Source: Pseudomonadales bacterium (GTDB lineage Bacteria > Pseudomonadota > Gammaproteobacteria > Pseudomonadales > Azotimanducaceae). From it: a DNA stretch of 64,000 bases. Below are positions 34,790 through 46,555 of the stretch, one piece after another; position 1 is the stretch's first letter; every line of letters begins with the position of its first letter. The position numbers and the translations under genes are program-made. The notes under the pieces are model-generated. The model had not been told where the DNA came from. It ran no database searches and saw only the letters and a list, made by a program, of their open reading frames with translations. The DNA lies in assembly GCA_019090615.1 (NCBI GenBank), contig JAHRVQ010000022.1:1-64000 (forward strand), read 5' to 3'.

Positions 34790-35821
34790 ATGAGTGAAAC
34801 AGTGACAGACACAACTGAGACAGATACGCGGACAGTCGGTTCAATCCTGTCTGCTGCTCGTGAAGCGCGGGGTTTTAGCCAAAAGGAAATCGCAGACCAG
34901 CTTTATTTGACGCCTTCTTTTATCGAATTTATTGATGCTGACGAAGCTTTTAAAATACCGAAACAGGCCTTTGTTAAGGGTTACCTGCGAACCTATGCCA
35001 AACTGGTCAACCTGAATGGAGACCTGATTGTTGAGAAATTTAATGCGGATGCGGAGCAGCCGGCAGAGATCGAGGTTAAAGCCGAGTCTACTGATACGGT
35101 GGCAGCGATTTATTTCACCGGGCCAGTATTCAAGACTGGCTTAATTGGCCTGGTAACGTTTATTTTTGTACTGCTCATCGTCTGGTATTTTTCCTCTGGC
35201 GATGAACAGGACAATACCATCGCACCGGTGTCGTTGGTGGAGCCTCAGCTTAATCAGGAGCCTCAGCCAAATAAGCAGCCTCAGCAGAATGAAATACAGA
35301 CGCTTCAGCTTGCCAGCCACCAAGTTAATGCGGGTAGCGAAAAGAACGCTTCAGAAAATGAAAATTCTATTGCCTTAGAGGCTGAGGGAAATGCTAACGA
35401 AATGATAGAAACCGTTAATTCGTTAAGCTCGACGCCGGTGTCAATGGAGGCGCTAAAGGCGCAGTTATTGCTTGCCCAACAAACATCGGCAGTTAATGTT
35501 TCTTTGCCAGATGAGCCTTTTTCGGTGAATCGAGAACTTCGCGATACAACTCAATATATTACCGTTGACGCTGGTGGATCGGATGAACTCAGGTTTGTTT
35601 TTAGTGGCGAATGTTGGCTTGAAATCGAAGATGCAGAGGGCACTCAAGTTTACGCAGATCTAGGCACAGAAGGTAATAACCTGACGATTTTAGGTTCCGC
35701 CCCGTTCAAAATTCTGTTTGGCAATGCACCTGCTGTTGCGATGTCTTTTAATGGCCAGGCTTATGCCTTGAAGTCACATATCAGTAACGATCGAACTGCA
35801 AAACTCCGCGTTGGGATATAG
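34790..35821 (+). CDS. rodZ: Cell-shape protein RodZ
   Basis: The 343-residue protein has an N-terminal helix-turn-helix (LSAAREARGFSQKEIADQLY), a single membrane segment (GLIGLVTFIFVLLIVWYF, about residues 115-132), a Gln/Asn/Pro-rich periplasmic linker with imperfect repeats, and a C-terminal DUF4115 domain (FVFSGECWLEIEDAEG). RodZ links MreB to the rod complex. Confidence 0.92.
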   Translation: MSETVTDTTETDTRTVGSILSAAREARGFSQKEIADQLYLTPSFIEFIDADEAFKIPKQAFVKGYLRTYAKLVNLNGDLIVEKFNADAEQPAEIEVKAESTDTVAAIYFTGPVFKTGLIGLVTFIFVLLIVWYFSSGDEQDNTIAPVSLVEPQLNQEPQPNKQPQQNEIQTLQLASHQVNAGSEKNASENENSIALEAEGNANEMIETVNSLSSTPVSMEALKAQLLLAQQTSAVNVSLPDEPFSVNRELRDTTQYITVDAGGSDELRFVFSGECWLEIEDAEGTQVYADLGTEGNNLTILGSAPFKILFGNAPAVAMSFNGQAYALKSHISNDRTAKLRVGI

Positions 35822-35825
35822 CTGA

Positions 35826-36971
35826 ATGAAAACTGATACCACCATCAAGCGAAGAAAAACTCGTCAGGTTATGGTGGGTAATGTTGCGGTGGGTGGTGAT
35901 GCGCCCATTAGTGTGCAAAGCATGACCAATACCGAAACCTGTGATGTGGCCGCTACGGTGGCGCAGATTCGTCGCCTGGAAACCGTCGGTGCGGATATAG
36001 TCCGAGTGTCTGTACCCAGCCTTGAAGCCGCGGACGCTTTTGGGCAGATTCGACAGCAGGTTGTGGTGCCGTTAATTGCAGATATTCATTTTGATCATAA
36101 AATTGCCCTGCGTGTTGCTGAACTAGGGGTCGATTGTTTGCGGATAAATCCAGGTAATATTGGTTCAGCGGAAAAAATCAAAGCCGTTGTCAGTGCTGCT
36201 CAGGATAAGAATATACCGATCCGAATTGGCGTTAATGCGGGATCTCTAGGTAAAGACCTGTTACGGAAATATAAGGAACCGAATGCTGAGGCCATGGTCG
36301 AATCGGCGATGCGCAACATTGAATTATTAGAACGACTGAATTTTACGCATTATAAATTAAGTCTAAAAGCGTCGGATATTTTCATGGCAGTTGAGGCATA
36401 TCAATCGATTGCCAGTTTAATTGACGCGCCTTTGCATTTAGGGATTACCGAAGCCGGTGGTTTACGCGCAGGCACAGTGAAGTCTGCGGTTGGGCTTGGG
36501 TTGCTACTTCGGCAGGGTATCGGCGATACAATTCGAATATCGCTGGCGGCTGACCCAGTTGAAGAAATAAAAGTAGGTTTTGATTTGTTGAAATCGCTGC
36601 ATTTACGCAGTAAAGGTATTAATTTTGTTGCCTGCCCAAGTTGCTCGCGACAGAATTTTGATGTAATTAGCACTGTGAATGAATTAGAACAACGACTAGA
36701 AGACATAGTAGAGCCCTTGGATGTAGCCATTATGGGTTGTATTGTTAACGGCCCAGGCGAAGCAAAAGAAGCAGATATTGGTTTGACGGGGGCAACGCCC
36801 AATAATTTAATTTACACAGACGGCAAACCGAAACAAAAAATCAATAATGCAGAGCTGGTTGATGGCCTGGAAAAAATGATTCGGCAGCGGGTACTGCTTA
36901 AACAGCAGCAAAAAATGCCAGATGCTGGTTCCGACCCGATTTTAGCATTGACTGCAGATAATAACTCTTAA
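35826..36971 (+). CDS. ispG: 4-hydroxy-3-methylbut-2-enyl diphosphate synthase IspG
   Basis: The 381-residue [4Fe-4S] enzyme of the methylerythritol phosphate pathway has [15 protein letters not shown] at the N-terminus, and cluster cysteines in [11 protein letters not shown] and [16 protein letters not shown]. It sits 4 bp after rodZ and 5 bp before hisS. Confidence 0.98.
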   Translation: MKTDTTIKRRKTRQVMVGNVAVGGDAPISVQSMTNTETCDVAATVAQIRRLETVGADIVRVSVPSLEAADAFGQIRQQVVVPLIADIHFDHKIALRVAELGVDCLRINPGNIGSAEKIKAVVSAAQDKNIPIRIGVNAGSLGKDLLRKYKEPNAEAMVESAMRNIELLERLNFTHYKLSLKASDIFMAVEAYQSIASLIDAPLHLGITEAGGLRAGTVKSAVGLGLLLRQGIGDTIRISLAADPVEEIKVGFDLLKSLHLRSKGINFVACPSCSRQNFDVISTVNELEQRLEDIVEPLDVAIMGCIVNGPGEAKEADIGLTGATPNNLIYTDGKPKQKINNAELVDGLEKMIRQRVLLKQQQKMPDAGSDPILALTADNNS

Positions 36972-36976
36972 GGATC

Positions 36977-38242
36977 ATGGTGAATATACAGGCGCTGCGC
37001 GGTATGCAAGATTTGCTGCCGGAACAAAAAGAAATTTTCCGTTTTATTGAAGCCAAAGCTCGGCAGGTATTTGAGTGTTATGGCTATCAGGAAATGGGTA
37101 TGCCGGTATTGGAAGCCACCCACCTTTTTAAGCGTGCGGTGGGTGATGGAACAGATCTCATCGAAAAGGAAATGTATACTTTTGATGATAGAAATGGCGA
37201 CAGCATTACCCTGCGCCCAGAAGGCACAGCAGGTTGCATACGGGTGGCAGAACAACATGGACTGCTATTTAATCAAATCCAGCGGTTGTGGTATCACGGC
37301 CCAATGTTTCGTTATGAGCGGCCGCAAAAAGGCCGGTACCGTCAATTTGAGCAGATAGGTGTTGAATGTTTTGGTATGCCGGGTGCTGACATTGATGCTG
37401 AAATATTATTGTTATGCGCACGGCTATGGCGTGAATTAGGCATCGATAAAGACATTACGCTGGAATTAAATTCTCTGGGTAGTGCCGAAGCTCGGGTAAA
37501 GTATCGAACCGTCTTAGTTGAGTATCTTACCAGTGTTAAAGACCAACTAGACGAAGATAGTCAACGACGAATAACGTCCAACCCGCTGCGGGTATTTGAT
37601 AGTAAAGTGCCGCAAACTCAGCAATTACTTCGCCATGCGCCGTTGTTAAAAGACTATCTGGATGATGAGTCTAAACAGCATTTTCAGCAATTATGTGAAC
37701 AATTAGATAAATGCGATATTGCTTATCAATTAAACCCTTATATCGTCCGTGGGCTGGATTATTATAACCGCACGGTTTTTGAATGGGTAACTAGTTCGCT
37801 TGGCGCTCAGGGTACAGTATGTGCTGGTGGGCGGTATGATGGTCTGGTGGCGCAAATTGGCGGTAAGGGGACCCCGGGGGTGGGATTTGCTTTGGGTCTG
37901 GACCGGATTGCATTGATGCTGCAGGCTAAATTCGAACATGCGAATGCGGCCGATATCTATGTTGTTTCCAATGGTGAAGGCGCAAGACAGCAGGCCCTCT
38001 GGGTTGCTGAAAATGTTCGAAATGCTTTGCCGCAGCGTAAAATTGTTGTGCACTGTGGGGCAGGAAAGTTTAAGGCGCAGTTAAAGCGGGCTGATGCCAG
38101 TGAAGCAAAGTTAGCCCTCATATTAGGTGAGACAGAAGTAACTAATGGCACCATAGGGGTTAAATTTTTACGTGATGATAGAGAGCAAATTAGTGTTAAC
38201 GTTGCAGATCTAAATGACATTTTGAACAGGTTTTTTTCTTAA
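36977..38242 (+). CDS. hisS: Histidyl-tRNA synthetase
   Basis: The 421-residue class II synthetase has [13 protein letters not shown], motif 2 in [17 protein letters not shown], and the HisA motifs [11 protein letters not shown] and GGRYDGLV. The C-terminal anticodon-binding domain is complete. Confidence 0.98.
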   Translation: MVNIQALRGMQDLLPEQKEIFRFIEAKARQVFECYGYQEMGMPVLEATHLFKRAVGDGTDLIEKEMYTFDDRNGDSITLRPEGTAGCIRVAEQHGLLFNQIQRLWYHGPMFRYERPQKGRYRQFEQIGVECFGMPGADIDAEILLLCARLWRELGIDKDITLELNSLGSAEARVKYRTVLVEYLTSVKDQLDEDSQRRITSNPLRVFDSKVPQTQQLLRHAPLLKDYLDDESKQHFQQLCEQLDKCDIAYQLNPYIVRGLDYYNRTVFEWVTSSLGAQGTVCAGGRYDGLVAQIGGKGTPGVGFALGLDRIALMLQAKFEHANAADIYVVSNGEGARQQALWVAENVRNALPQRKIVVHCGAGKFKAQLKRADASEAKLALILGETEVTNGTIGVKFLRDDREQISVNVADLNDILNRFFS

Positions 38243-38252
38243 GGAGTTCTGG

Positions 38253-39086
38253 GTGGTTACCAATAGTACAGAAGAAGAACAAATAGAAGTACTGAAAAAA
38301 TGGATTGAAAATAATGGCGTGTCATTAGTCGTTAGCATAGTGTTGGTGTTAGCGGTTGTTTTTGGTTATCGCAGCTGGGTGTCTGAAACACGATATACAG
38401 CAGAAGCTGCATCAGCTATTTATGAAGAGTTGGCAGCTGTGGTATATGTATCGCCACTTGAAGTGCTGAGCGAAGAAAAAAGATCTACTGGCCAGTTTCT
38501 GGCCGAGCAGTTAAAACAGGAACACCCTGATAGCCTCTATGCTCACTTTGCGGCGATGCAATTAGCAAAATTTGCGGTAGAAGATGGTGACCTTATGACG
38601 GCGGCAGCAGAGCTTCAGTGGGCGATTGATAATGATGTTGATGAAAAAGTGGGGGTGATCGTTAATTATCGTCTGGCTAAAGTGAAACTGGCACAAAAAA
38701 AATATGCGGCGGCTCATGCCCAGCTAGATACTGTCAGCCCAGCAGGGCATGCCAGATCATATGAAGAATTACGCGGTGATATCTATCATGCTGAAGGTGA
38801 AATGAATAAAGCACGAGCAGCCTATCAACGGGCAGTCAATGCTCAGGCAGAAGGTGCTAGTCCCCTTGCGCAAATAAAACTTGATGATATTGTTGGCATA
38901 GACGGCATGGAGAGTATAGCTCGGGTTCAAAATTCACTTGATGGCTCTGATATGACTAGTTCTGATATGAGTGGCTCTGAAAGCAATAGCTCTCAAATAA
39001 GTGGTTCAGAGGCGTCGGCATCAGATGTAGAAGAAGCAAAAGTAATTAGCTCCGATGTGGCTGGATCAGAGAGTGAGGACAGTTAA
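38253..39086 (+). CDS. yfgM: YfgM-family translocon-associated TPR protein
   Basis: The 277-residue protein has one N-terminal membrane segment (GVSLVVSIVLVLAVVFGYR) and a periplasmic TPR domain, as YfgM, which works with PpiD at SecYEG. Its last 50 residues are Ser/Asp/Glu-rich with repeated SDM and SGSE motifs, a low-complexity tail not normal for the family. The start is GTG after AAGGAG. The stop overlaps the bamB start by one base. Confidence 0.88.
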   Translation: MVTNSTEEEQIEVLKKWIENNGVSLVVSIVLVLAVVFGYRSWVSETRYTAEAASAIYEELAAVVYVSPLEVLSEEKRSTGQFLAEQLKQEHPDSLYAHFAAMQLAKFAVEDGDLMTAAAELQWAIDNDVDEKVGVIVNYRLAKVKLAQKKYAAAHAQLDTVSPAGHARSYEELRGDIYHAEGEMNKARAAYQRAVNAQAEGASPLAQIKLDDIVGIDGMESIARVQNSLDGSDMTSSDMSGSESNSSQISGSEASASDVEEAKVISSDVAGSESEDS

Positions 39087-40303
39087 TGTTATTTAATACA
39101 AATGTGACCAGCGTACTTCTAGTATTACTAACATTGATGTTGTCTGGCTGCAGTTTTTTTAAAGGCGATGATGATGATGATGAAGATATTCGTCAACCCG
39201 CTGAATTGGTGCGCTTTGATGAAGAAGTCAATATTGAGCGCTTGTGGAGTGTTGCGATAGGCCGTGGCGCGGAGGACAAGGCGATACAACTGGTACCTGC
39301 CTATGCAGGCAGCCGGGTATTTGCCGCTTCTGCGGATGGGTCGGTTAAGGCGCTTAATTCAGCAAATGGCAAGGTCATCTGGCAGATCAATATTGAAGAC
39401 TTCTATTCAGCTGAAGAACGTAAAGTAGCTTTTAATGACTCGGCTGATTCCATAACTGGCGGTGTAGGGTTAGGCGAAGAACTGGTATTGGTTGGCTCTT
39501 CGGCGGGCGACATTGTTGCAATGAATCAAAGTGATGGCAGTCTGGCCTGGCGAGCGGATACAACCAGTGAAGTATTGGCGCCCCCGCAGGCAAAAAACAA
39601 TATTGTAGTAGCACAGTCAATAGATGGAAAAATAGCTGCCTTTGATCCGTTGGATGGTAGTCGTTTGTGGCTGTATGCGACTTCAGTACCGAGTTTGACG
39701 CTGCGCGGTACCAGTACGCCTATTGTTACTGATTATGTGTTGGCGGGGTTCGCCAATGGCCGTATTGCTGTGATTGACATTCAGCAGGGTCTGGCTGTTA
39801 TGGATCAACGGATAGCGGCGTCGCTGGGCAAATCTGATCTTGAGCGATTAGTGGATATTGATGGCCTGATGGTGCAGGAAGGCGGTAATCTTTTTGTGGT
39901 TTCCTATCAGGGCAATTTGGTGGCAATTGACCTCGCTAAAAATGGCCAGTTACTTTGGGCCCGAGAAGCCTCAAGTACGGTGGGCCTGGGTTCAGGTTTT
40001 GGCAACGTTTATCTGGCAACTGCGGATAGTGAGCTGATCGCCATTGATATGGATACCAGCCGTGATTCATGGGACACCAAAGCCCTGTTATATCGCGATA
40101 TTACTTCCCCGGTTGCTACTGGGAGTTATGTCGTTGTTGGTGATTTTGATGGATATTTGCATGTCCTTGCGCAGTCCGATGGAAGATTTGTCGGGCGCCA
40201 GATGGTTGATAAAAAAGGTCTAACTAGTCCGGCTGTGATTGATGGCAGTCGAATATATATTTATGGTGACAGCGGTCGGCTGTCAGCTTTAGAAATTCGT
40301 TAA
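39086..40303 (+). CDS. bamB: Outer membrane assembly lipoprotein BamB
   Basis: The 405-residue protein has a lipobox (LMLSGC, Cys22), then an eight-bladed PQQ-type propeller ([20 protein letters not shown] and later blades). It is the BamA-binding scaffold of the Bam complex. It lies between yfgM and der as usual. Confidence 0.96.
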   Translation: MLFNTNVTSVLLVLLTLMLSGCSFFKGDDDDDEDIRQPAELVRFDEEVNIERLWSVAIGRGAEDKAIQLVPAYAGSRVFAASADGSVKALNSANGKVIWQINIEDFYSAEERKVAFNDSADSITGGVGLGEELVLVGSSAGDIVAMNQSDGSLAWRADTTSEVLAPPQAKNNIVVAQSIDGKIAAFDPLDGSRLWLYATSVPSLTLRGTSTPIVTDYVLAGFANGRIAVIDIQQGLAVMDQRIAASLGKSDLERLVDIDGLMVQEGGNLFVVSYQGNLVAIDLAKNGQLLWAREASSTVGLGSGFGNVYLATADSELIAIDMDTSRDSWDTKALLYRDITSPVATGSYVVVGDFDGYLHVLAQSDGRFVGRQMVDKKGLTSPAVIDGSRIYIYGDSGRLSALEIR

Positions 40304-40305
40304 TT

Positions 40306-41751
40306 ATGATTCCTGTTATTGCTCTGGTAGGTCGGCCCAATGTTGGCAAATCTACTTTATTTAATCGACTCACTCGTACCCGTGATGCCATCGTCGCCGA
40401 ATTTGCTGGTTTAACCAGAGACCGGCAATATGGCAAAGGGGTGATTGGTGAATTTGACTACGTGGTGGTTGATACCGGTGGTTTAACGGACGATGAAAAT
40501 GGTATTGAAGGCCATATGGCAGAGCAGGCGATGTTTGCCATTGAGGAGGCCGATCTGGTCTTTTTTATGGTGGATGCCAAAGTAGGGCGAAGCGCTGCAG
40601 ATGAAGCAATAGCTGATTTTCTGCGCCGGCAAAATAAGGCGGTGTTATTAGTCGCGAATAAAATTGATGGCCAGAATCCAGATTATGCGATGGCAGAATT
40701 TGCCAGTTTGGGGCTTGGAGACGCCTTGTTTATTTCAGCTAGCAACGGTCACGGTGTTCGTTCGTTGATGAATGATATTGTCTTTGAGCATCGTTCTATT
40801 CAGCTATGTTTGGCAACGAGTGATGAGGTTGAACCGGAAAACGCCGGTATAAAAATAGCCATTGTCGGGCGACCTAATGTGGGTAAATCAACCCTGGTGA
40901 ATCGACTTTTGGGCGAAGAACGTGTGGTTGTCTATGATGAGGCAGGTACCACTAGAGACAGCATATATATACCCTACGAACGTGACGGCCAGGCCTATAC
41001 TCTAATTGATACAGCAGGGGTTAGACGGCGTGGCAAAATCAAACAGACCGTGGAAAAATTCTCGATTATTAAAACCCTTGATGCGATTCAAAATGCCAAT
41101 GTTGTGATTTTGATGATTGACGCCAGAGAAGGCATTGTTGATCAGGATTTACATCTATTGAGTTATATTCTAAGCGCTGGCCGTGCCTTGATCTTTGCTG
41201 TTAATAAATGGGATGGTACCGAACTTGAGCAGAAGAATTATGTAAAACGCGAGCTGGAACGTCGTTTAACGTTTATTGATTTTGCGGCAACGCATTTTAT
41301 TTCTGCATTACATGGTTCTGGCGTGGGCTTACTCTATAAATCTGTACTCAAGAGCTATGAATCAGCGACTCGAAAAATACAGACCAAAGTACTGAATGAT
41401 ATTCTTATCGCAGCATTGAAAGAACATCAGCCGCCATTGGTTCATGGACGGCGGATTAAATTGCGTTATGCCCATGTGGGCGGAAATAATCCGCCTATTA
41501 TTGTGATTCATGGTAACCAGACCAATGATGTGCCAGATTCTTATCGGCGATTCCTGGAACATCGATTTATCAAGGCGCTGCGTCTGGAGGGCACGCCTAT
41601 ACGGTTGGAATTTAGAACTTCCGAGAATCCATTTAAAGGCCGAAAAAACGAATTATCCAGTCGCCAGCAGACACGTAAACGTCGTGTAATATCCCATTCA
41701 AAGAAAGTGAAAAAAGATAAGCAGAATAAAAAAGGCCGCAGGATTCGTTAG
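40306..41751 (+). CDS. der: Ribosome-assembly GTPase Der (EngA)
   Basis: The 481-residue protein has two tandem GTPase domains, each with GRPNVGKST (residues 8-16 and about 189-197), DTGG or DTAG, and NKxD (VANKID, AVNKWD), then a KH-like domain and a basic tail ([16 protein letters not shown]). It matures the 50S subunit. Confidence 0.98.
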   Translation: MIPVIALVGRPNVGKSTLFNRLTRTRDAIVAEFAGLTRDRQYGKGVIGEFDYVVVDTGGLTDDENGIEGHMAEQAMFAIEEADLVFFMVDAKVGRSAADEAIADFLRRQNKAVLLVANKIDGQNPDYAMAEFASLGLGDALFISASNGHGVRSLMNDIVFEHRSIQLCLATSDEVEPENAGIKIAIVGRPNVGKSTLVNRLLGEERVVVYDEAGTTRDSIYIPYERDGQAYTLIDTAGVRRRGKIKQTVEKFSIIKTLDAIQNANVVILMIDAREGIVDQDLHLLSYILSAGRALIFAVNKWDGTELEQKNYVKRELERRLTFIDFAATHFISALHGSGVGLLYKSVLKSYESATRKIQTKVLNDILIAALKEHQPPLVHGRRIKLRYAHVGGNNPPIIVIHGNQTNDVPDSYRRFLEHRFIKALRLEGTPIRLEFRTSENPFKGRKNELSSRQQTRKRRVISHSKKVKKDKQNKKGRRIR

Positions 41752-41759
41752 GGCTATAT

Positions 41760-42695
41760 TTATTTGGCCTGGACGTTGTCCATACTATGATTTTGATTTT
41801 TGTTATCCGGGATAAGAAATAAATTTGGGTCCACGCGGGCATTGTTCAAGCTAACGCTCCAGTGCAGGTGGGGCCCGGTCACTCTGCCTGTCTGACCCAC
41901 TTTGCCAATAATATCACCACTATTAAGCCGATCACCCAGATCGACTTCAATCAGGCTCATATGGCAGTACATACTAATGAGTCCCTGGCCATGATCAATA
42001 AGTACGGTATTGCCGTTAAAAAAGTAATCACCAAGGGCGGTTACAGTGCCTGCCGCAGTGGCCTTGATTGCCACGCCTTCAGCGACCGCTATATCAAGCC
42101 CGCTATGTGGATTACGGGCTTGTTTATTAAGGAAACGTTTGAGGCCAAAAGGGCTTGAAATGGGTCCTTCGACGGGCAGCTCGAAATTACTATGGGTGGT
42201 TCCAATAGTCTGAAAATGTTGAAAAGCCCGGTTCATCTCTTTACGTTCACGAGTAATTCGCGCCATATCCTCTTTATAAGGGTTCACCTTACGTTTATTT
42301 TGAATACTTAGATGTTGTTCCTGGTAGATTTTATTTGTTACTACAAAAGTATCCTGCTGCGATGGCTGGCCGTTAGTTTCAAGACTGAGCAGGTGTTGAC
42401 CTGGCCTGGCAGAAAGAGCAATGCCAACAACAGCGTAGTACTCACCCGCATCTTGCAGGATCATTACGGGCTGTTCCTTATACCTGACGCTGTTTGTGGT
42501 GGCCGGTATTTTAATAACCGCGATACCGCCTGGTACCGGGGAATGTAGTGGTAGTGCCAGCGTTGACTGGCAGAATAATAATGTTAGAGGTGCTGCGATA
42601 GAAAACGCTCTAGTTAATGCCAAAGAAAACGCCAAAGAAAACGCGCGGTAAATTGTCATGATCGATTTTTGCCGTAGCAGGCGGGTATATATCAT
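41760..42695 (-). CDS. M23 (LytM) peptidase
   Basis: The 311-residue protein has an N-terminal signal sequence and a C-terminal LytM domain: PVEGPISSPFG, the zinc ligands in HSGLDIAV and GPHLHWSV. It probably cuts peptidoglycan cross-links in the periplasm or regulates amidases. The start at 42695 is 6 bp after xseA; an internal ATG at 42659 is a possible alternative. The signal region contains a tandem duplication (AFSLAFSLA). Confidence 0.9.
   Translation of the reverse strand: MIYTRLLRQKSIMTIYRAFSLAFSLALTRAFSIAAPLTLLFCQSTLALPLHSPVPGGIAVIKIPATTNSVRYKEQPVMILQDAGEYYAVVGIALSARPGQHLLSLETNGQPSQQDTFVVTNKIYQEQHLSIQNKRKVNPYKEDMARITRERKEMNRAFQHFQTIGTTHSNFELPVEGPISSPFGLKRFLNKQARNPHSGLDIAVAEGVAIKATAAGTVTALGDYFFNGNTVLIDHGQGLISMYCHMSLIEVDLGDRLNSGDIIGKVGQTGRVTGPHLHWSVSLNNARVDPNLFLIPDNKNQNHSMDNVQAK
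42619..42642. repeat. In-frame 12-bp duplication in the M23 signal peptide
   Basis: GCCAAAGAAAAC occurs twice in tandem, encoding AFSLAFSLA on the minus strand. Confidence 0.85.
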
Positions 42696-42701
42696 AGTGG
42701 T

Positions 42702-44141
42702 TTATCTGTTTTCTGGCATTGGAGTTTCATCGATAGCAGTATCCTGGTTTATTTCGATAACCTCTGCGACAAACTGCCCCTGCATCAGTTGGGTATTGAG
42801 CTTATCACCTATTTTCAAGGTGCTAGTGGCAGTGATAACTTTCTTTGTTGCATTTGCCTCGGTAACGATCGCGTAGCCCCGCTTAAGTGTTTTCAGTGGG
42901 CTGATTGCCTCAAGCCGGATCACTAGCTGCTTTAGCTGATGGTTTGCCTGGATGGTTGATAGTTCGGTTTGATGACTCAGTCGCTGTTGCAGCTGATCTA
43001 ATTGCATAGTGTACTGGTGAATAATTTTTGTTGGGTCCTGCAGTCGCTGCTGGGTTATTAGCAACTGATTTTGTTGTTTCTCAAGCTGTTGTTGCATGGC
43101 GCGAGACAGACGTTGGCCAAGGCTTGCAAAATCAAGCGATGCCAGGCTGCGCCGCAAGGCGCCAGATAACCTGGCTTCCATATCATCCAGACGTTGGTGC
43201 AAATCCTGTAATCTTTGACCAGGATGGCGCAGTCGATGTTGCAGGTGACGCAATTGGTTGTTGAGCAGGGACAAAGTTTGTGTGGTCTGTCGATAGAAAG
43301 ATTTTTCGATTTGCGAGAGGTTTGTTATCCAGCCGGCCATGTCTGGGCTAAGTAATTCGGCAGCAGCTGAGGGCGTTGGGGCGCGTAAATCAGCGACATA
43401 ATCTGCAATAGTGAAATCTGTCTCGTGTCCTACGGCTGAAACCACCGGTAATTGGCTCGCTGCAATGGCCCTGGCCACCGGCTCAGTATTAAATGACCAG
43501 AGATCTTCCAGTGCGCCACCACCGCGGGTAAGCAAAATTGCATCGAAGGGGTCAGTTGAATAGTTGTTGGCAATCGTTAACGCGTTAACAATTTGCGGGG
43601 TAGATTCCTGGCCCTGAACTTGAACGGGTAATATAGTAATGCGAATAGCGGGAAACCGCCGCCGCAGAATTTGTAGGACATCCTGTATCGCTGCGCCACT
43701 CGGAGAGGTAATGATGGCCAGATGCTGAATGAGTGTGGGTAATGGCTGTTGGCGGGTAAATAATCCCTCCTTGTCTAATTGTGTTTTGAGCTTCTCAAAG
43801 GCGCGACGTAGTGCACCGTCGCCGGCTTCTTCCATGAATTCAGTAATCATTTGAAATTCACCCCGACCTTCATAGAGGCTGATCTTGCCGCGGACCAAAA
43901 TTTGCAAGCCGTTTTGCGGGGCAAACCGTATCATCCGATTGCGCCCCTTAAACATCGCACAGCGAACCTGGGATTTGGCATCCTTTAAAGTAAAGTACCA
44001 ATGACCTGAGGCGGGCTTAGAAAAATTTGAAATCTCTCCCTCGACGAATACCATGGGGAATTCGCCCTCAAGTACTCGGCGGGCGGATTTGGTTAAGGCA
44101 GAGACTGAAAGGACTTCTCGGTTGGGTGATATTTGGCTCAT
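42702..44141 (-). CDS. xseA: Exonuclease VII large subunit
   Basis: From ATG 44141 the protein has 479 residues: an OB-fold (VSALTKSARRVLEGEF, SGHWYFTLKD), the catalytic core with RGGGALEDLWSFN and VGHETDFTIADYVADLRAPTPSAA, then a long coiled coil. With XseB it degrades single-stranded DNA. An upstream ATG at 44168 is possible; codons beyond it are not conserved. It is divergent from guaA. Confidence 0.96.
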   Translation of the reverse strand: MSQISPNREVLSVSALTKSARRVLEGEFPMVFVEGEISNFSKPASGHWYFTLKDAKSQVRCAMFKGRNRMIRFAPQNGLQILVRGKISLYEGRGEFQMITEFMEEAGDGALRRAFEKLKTQLDKEGLFTRQQPLPTLIQHLAIITSPSGAAIQDVLQILRRRFPAIRITILPVQVQGQESTPQIVNALTIANNYSTDPFDAILLTRGGGALEDLWSFNTEPVARAIAASQLPVVSAVGHETDFTIADYVADLRAPTPSAAAELLSPDMAGWITNLSQIEKSFYRQTTQTLSLLNNQLRHLQHRLRHPGQRLQDLHQRLDDMEARLSGALRRSLASLDFASLGQRLSRAMQQQLEKQQNQLLITQQRLQDPTKIIHQYTMQLDQLQQRLSHQTELSTIQANHQLKQLVIRLEAISPLKTLKRGYAIVTEANATKKVITATSTLKIGDKLNTQLMQGQFVAEVIEINQDTAIDETPMPENR

Positions 44142-44283
44142 CAATGCATCATACCCGTTGTAGGCCATGAGACAATTTAAATTAGGTCTAGTGTGGCAGC
44201 CTGGTGTTTTAGCGCCTGGATATTGGGCATAAACAGGATCAAAACTATTTAAATGCAATCAGTGCATAAAAAAAATTCACGGG

Positions 44284-44289
44284 TATAAT
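44284..44289 (+). promoter_or_regulatory. Likely -10 box of guaA
   Basis: A perfect TATAAT lies 27 nt before the guaA ATG, in the xseA-guaA divergent region. No good -35 box is seen at 16-18 bp. Confidence 0.4.
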
Positions 44290-44316
44290 GCGTGTCTTTG
44301 TAGTGTACTGATATCC

Positions 44317-45951
44317 ATGTCGCATTCTAAAGCGCCCGATTCGTTGCCTAAACAGCATCAAACATCCCCCGAAAATATCCACGCTGATAAAATCCTTATT
44401 CTTGATTTTGGTTCGCAATACACCCAGCTCATTGCGCGCCGAGTGCGCGAAATTGGCGTCTATTGTGAAATTCGAGTGCATGATATTAGCCAGGCTGCAG
44501 TCGCTGAATTTAACCCGAAGGGCATTATATTGTCTGGCGGGCCAGAGTCGGTAACCTTTGATAGTACCCTTCGTGTGCCAGAGCACATCTTGTCGCTAAA
44601 CCTGCCGGTACTGGGTATTTGCTATGGGATGCAAACCATGGCGCAGCAATTAGGCGGTAAGGTGAGTAGCTCAGAACATCAGGAATTTGGCTATGCCCAG
44701 GCCGAGGTATTGGCTGAAGATGAACTGTTGCGTAATCTTCAGGACGATTCAAATGGCGATAACCCATTGCTGGATGTCTGGATGAGCCATGGCGATAAAG
44801 TAGATCAACTGCCACCTGGGTTTATTGCGCTGGCAAGTACTGAAACGACAGAATATGCAGCAATTTGTGATCCAGTGCGGCGATTTTATGGGGTGCAATT
44901 CCATCCAGAGGTTAATCATACGACGCAGGGTGCAGAGATACTTGGCCGTTTTGTTAAGTCAATTTGTGGCTGTGCAGGTGTATGGACACCGGCCAATATT
45001 GTTGACGATCTAATTGGTAAAATTCAACAGCAGGTAGGTGACCGGCAAGTATTACTGGGGCTTTCAGGCGGTGTGGACTCATCGGTAGTGGCGGCCTTAT
45101 TATCCCGTGCAATTGGCGATAAATTGACCTGTGTTTTTGTTGATAATGGCCTATTACGACAGGGAGAAGGCAAGCAGGTAATGCAGATGTTGGGGCAGGG
45201 CTCAGATAATGTATTTGATCTCAACATAGTTGCGGTTGATGCTGAGGAATTGTTTTTAGGTAGGCTGGCGGGACAAGCCGACCCTGAGCAGAAAAGAAAA
45301 ATTATTGGGAATACATTTATTGATGTGTTCGAAGCAGAAGCGAATAAATTGCAGGATGTGAAATTTCTTGCTCAGGGGACTATCTACCCAGATGTAATTG
45401 AAAGTGCGGGCAATAAAGGCGGCAAAGCGCATGTGATTAAATCGCATCATAATGTCGGCGGGTTACCCGACTATATGCAATTGGAGCTGGTGGAACCATT
45501 ACGTGAATTGTTCAAAGACGAGGTGCGAAAAATTGGCCTTGAACTAGGTTTAACAAAAGAAATTGTGTTCCGCCATCCGTTCCCGGGTCCTGGCTTAGGG
45601 GTGCGTATTTTGGGGCCAGTGACCAAAGAGTTTGCCGACTTATTACGTTTGGCTGACCATATTTTTATTGAGGAGCTACGCGCGGCTGAACTATATGATA
45701 AAACCAGCCAGGCATTTGCGGTATTCCTGCCGATTAAATCTGTTGGTGTGGTGGGTGATGCCAGGCGTTATGAATATGTTATTGCGCTAAGAGCCGTTGA
45801 AACCATCGATTTTATGACCGCACGATGGGCGCATTTACCCTATGAGTTTCTTGAGCGTGTGTCGGGCAGGATTATCAATGAAATTAGCGGTATCTCTCGG
45901 GTCACCTATGATATTTCGAGTAAACCACCGGCGACTATAGAATGGGAATAA
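44317..45951 (+). CDS. guaA: GMP synthase (glutamine-hydrolysing)
   Basis: The 544-residue enzyme has a class I glutamine amidotransferase domain ([16 protein letters not shown], nucleophile in GICYGMQ, FHPEV), an ATP pyrophosphatase P-loop (LSGGVDSSV) and the dimer domain ([20 protein letters not shown]). It converts XMP to GMP. It has about 17 extra N-terminal residues. guaB, which normally precedes it in this neighbourhood, is missing. Confidence 0.98.
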   Translation: MSHSKAPDSLPKQHQTSPENIHADKILILDFGSQYTQLIARRVREIGVYCEIRVHDISQAAVAEFNPKGIILSGGPESVTFDSTLRVPEHILSLNLPVLGICYGMQTMAQQLGGKVSSSEHQEFGYAQAEVLAEDELLRNLQDDSNGDNPLLDVWMSHGDKVDQLPPGFIALASTETTEYAAICDPVRRFYGVQFHPEVNHTTQGAEILGRFVKSICGCAGVWTPANIVDDLIGKIQQQVGDRQVLLGLSGGVDSSVVAALLSRAIGDKLTCVFVDNGLLRQGEGKQVMQMLGQGSDNVFDLNIVAVDAEELFLGRLAGQADPEQKRKIIGNTFIDVFEAEANKLQDVKFLAQGTIYPDVIESAGNKGGKAHVIKSHHNVGGLPDYMQLELVEPLRELFKDEVRKIGLELGLTKEIVFRHPFPGPGLGVRILGPVTKEFADLLRLADHIFIEELRAAELYDKTSQAFAVFLPIKSVGVVGDARRYEYVIALRAVETIDFMTARWAHLPYEFLERVSGRIINEISGISRVTYDISSKPPATIEWE

Positions 45952-45995
45952 AATGACCGATAACGGTCTAACAGGACATGAAAGGCTGATAAAGA

Positions 45996-46550
45996 ATGAC
46001 TAGGACGCGTAATCTTGTAATTAGTTTTATTGGTACTGACCGGCCTGGGCTAGTGCGTAGAATCACCGATGTTGTGACCCGGCATCATGGTAATTGGCAA
46101 GAATCCAGTATGAGCCAACTAGCCAACCGTTTTGCTGGCATTGCCATAGTCGCTGTGGCAGACGAAAATTTTGCTGAGCTTAAGCATCAGCTAGAAAATA
46201 TCGACGATATTGCAATGTTGGTTGAAGCGGCAGGGCAGGAAGCTACACAGGAGCCTACACAAGCGCTCAGGCAGCAAAAAATCCGGCTGTTAAAATTGAA
46301 TATCATAGGGCCTGACCGTCCAGGTATTTTGCATGATGTTACTCTGGCGCTGGAAAAGAATGTGATTAATGTTACTCAGATGGAAACCCGAGTTTCTCAT
46401 GCCGCAATGAGTGGCGAGGTAACTTTTAGTGCCGATGCGAGTATAGAAATACCGTTGGCGATGGATCTTGATGATATTGGTGCGCAACTAGACCAGGTGG
46501 CGGATAACCTGGGCGTTGATATCTTGCTAGATGATGAGTCAGATCAATAA
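45996..46550 (+). CDS. Double-ACT-domain regulator (GcvR-like)
   Basis: This 184-residue protein has two ACT domains, FIGTDRPGLVRRITDVVTRH (residues 11-30) and NIIGPDRPGILHDVTLALEK, as in GcvR, the accessory repressor of the glycine cleavage system. No gcv genes are nearby, so the target is not known. A short Gln/Glu/Thr/Pro repeat joins the two domains. Confidence 0.85.
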   Translation: MTRTRNLVISFIGTDRPGLVRRITDVVTRHHGNWQESSMSQLANRFAGIAIVAVADENFAELKHQLENIDDIAMLVEAAGQEATQEPTQALRQQKIRLLKLNIIGPDRPGILHDVTLALEKNVINVTQMETRVSHAAMSGEVTFSADASIEIPLAMDLDDIGAQLDQVADNLGVDILLDDESDQ

Positions 46551-46555
46551 AGAAA

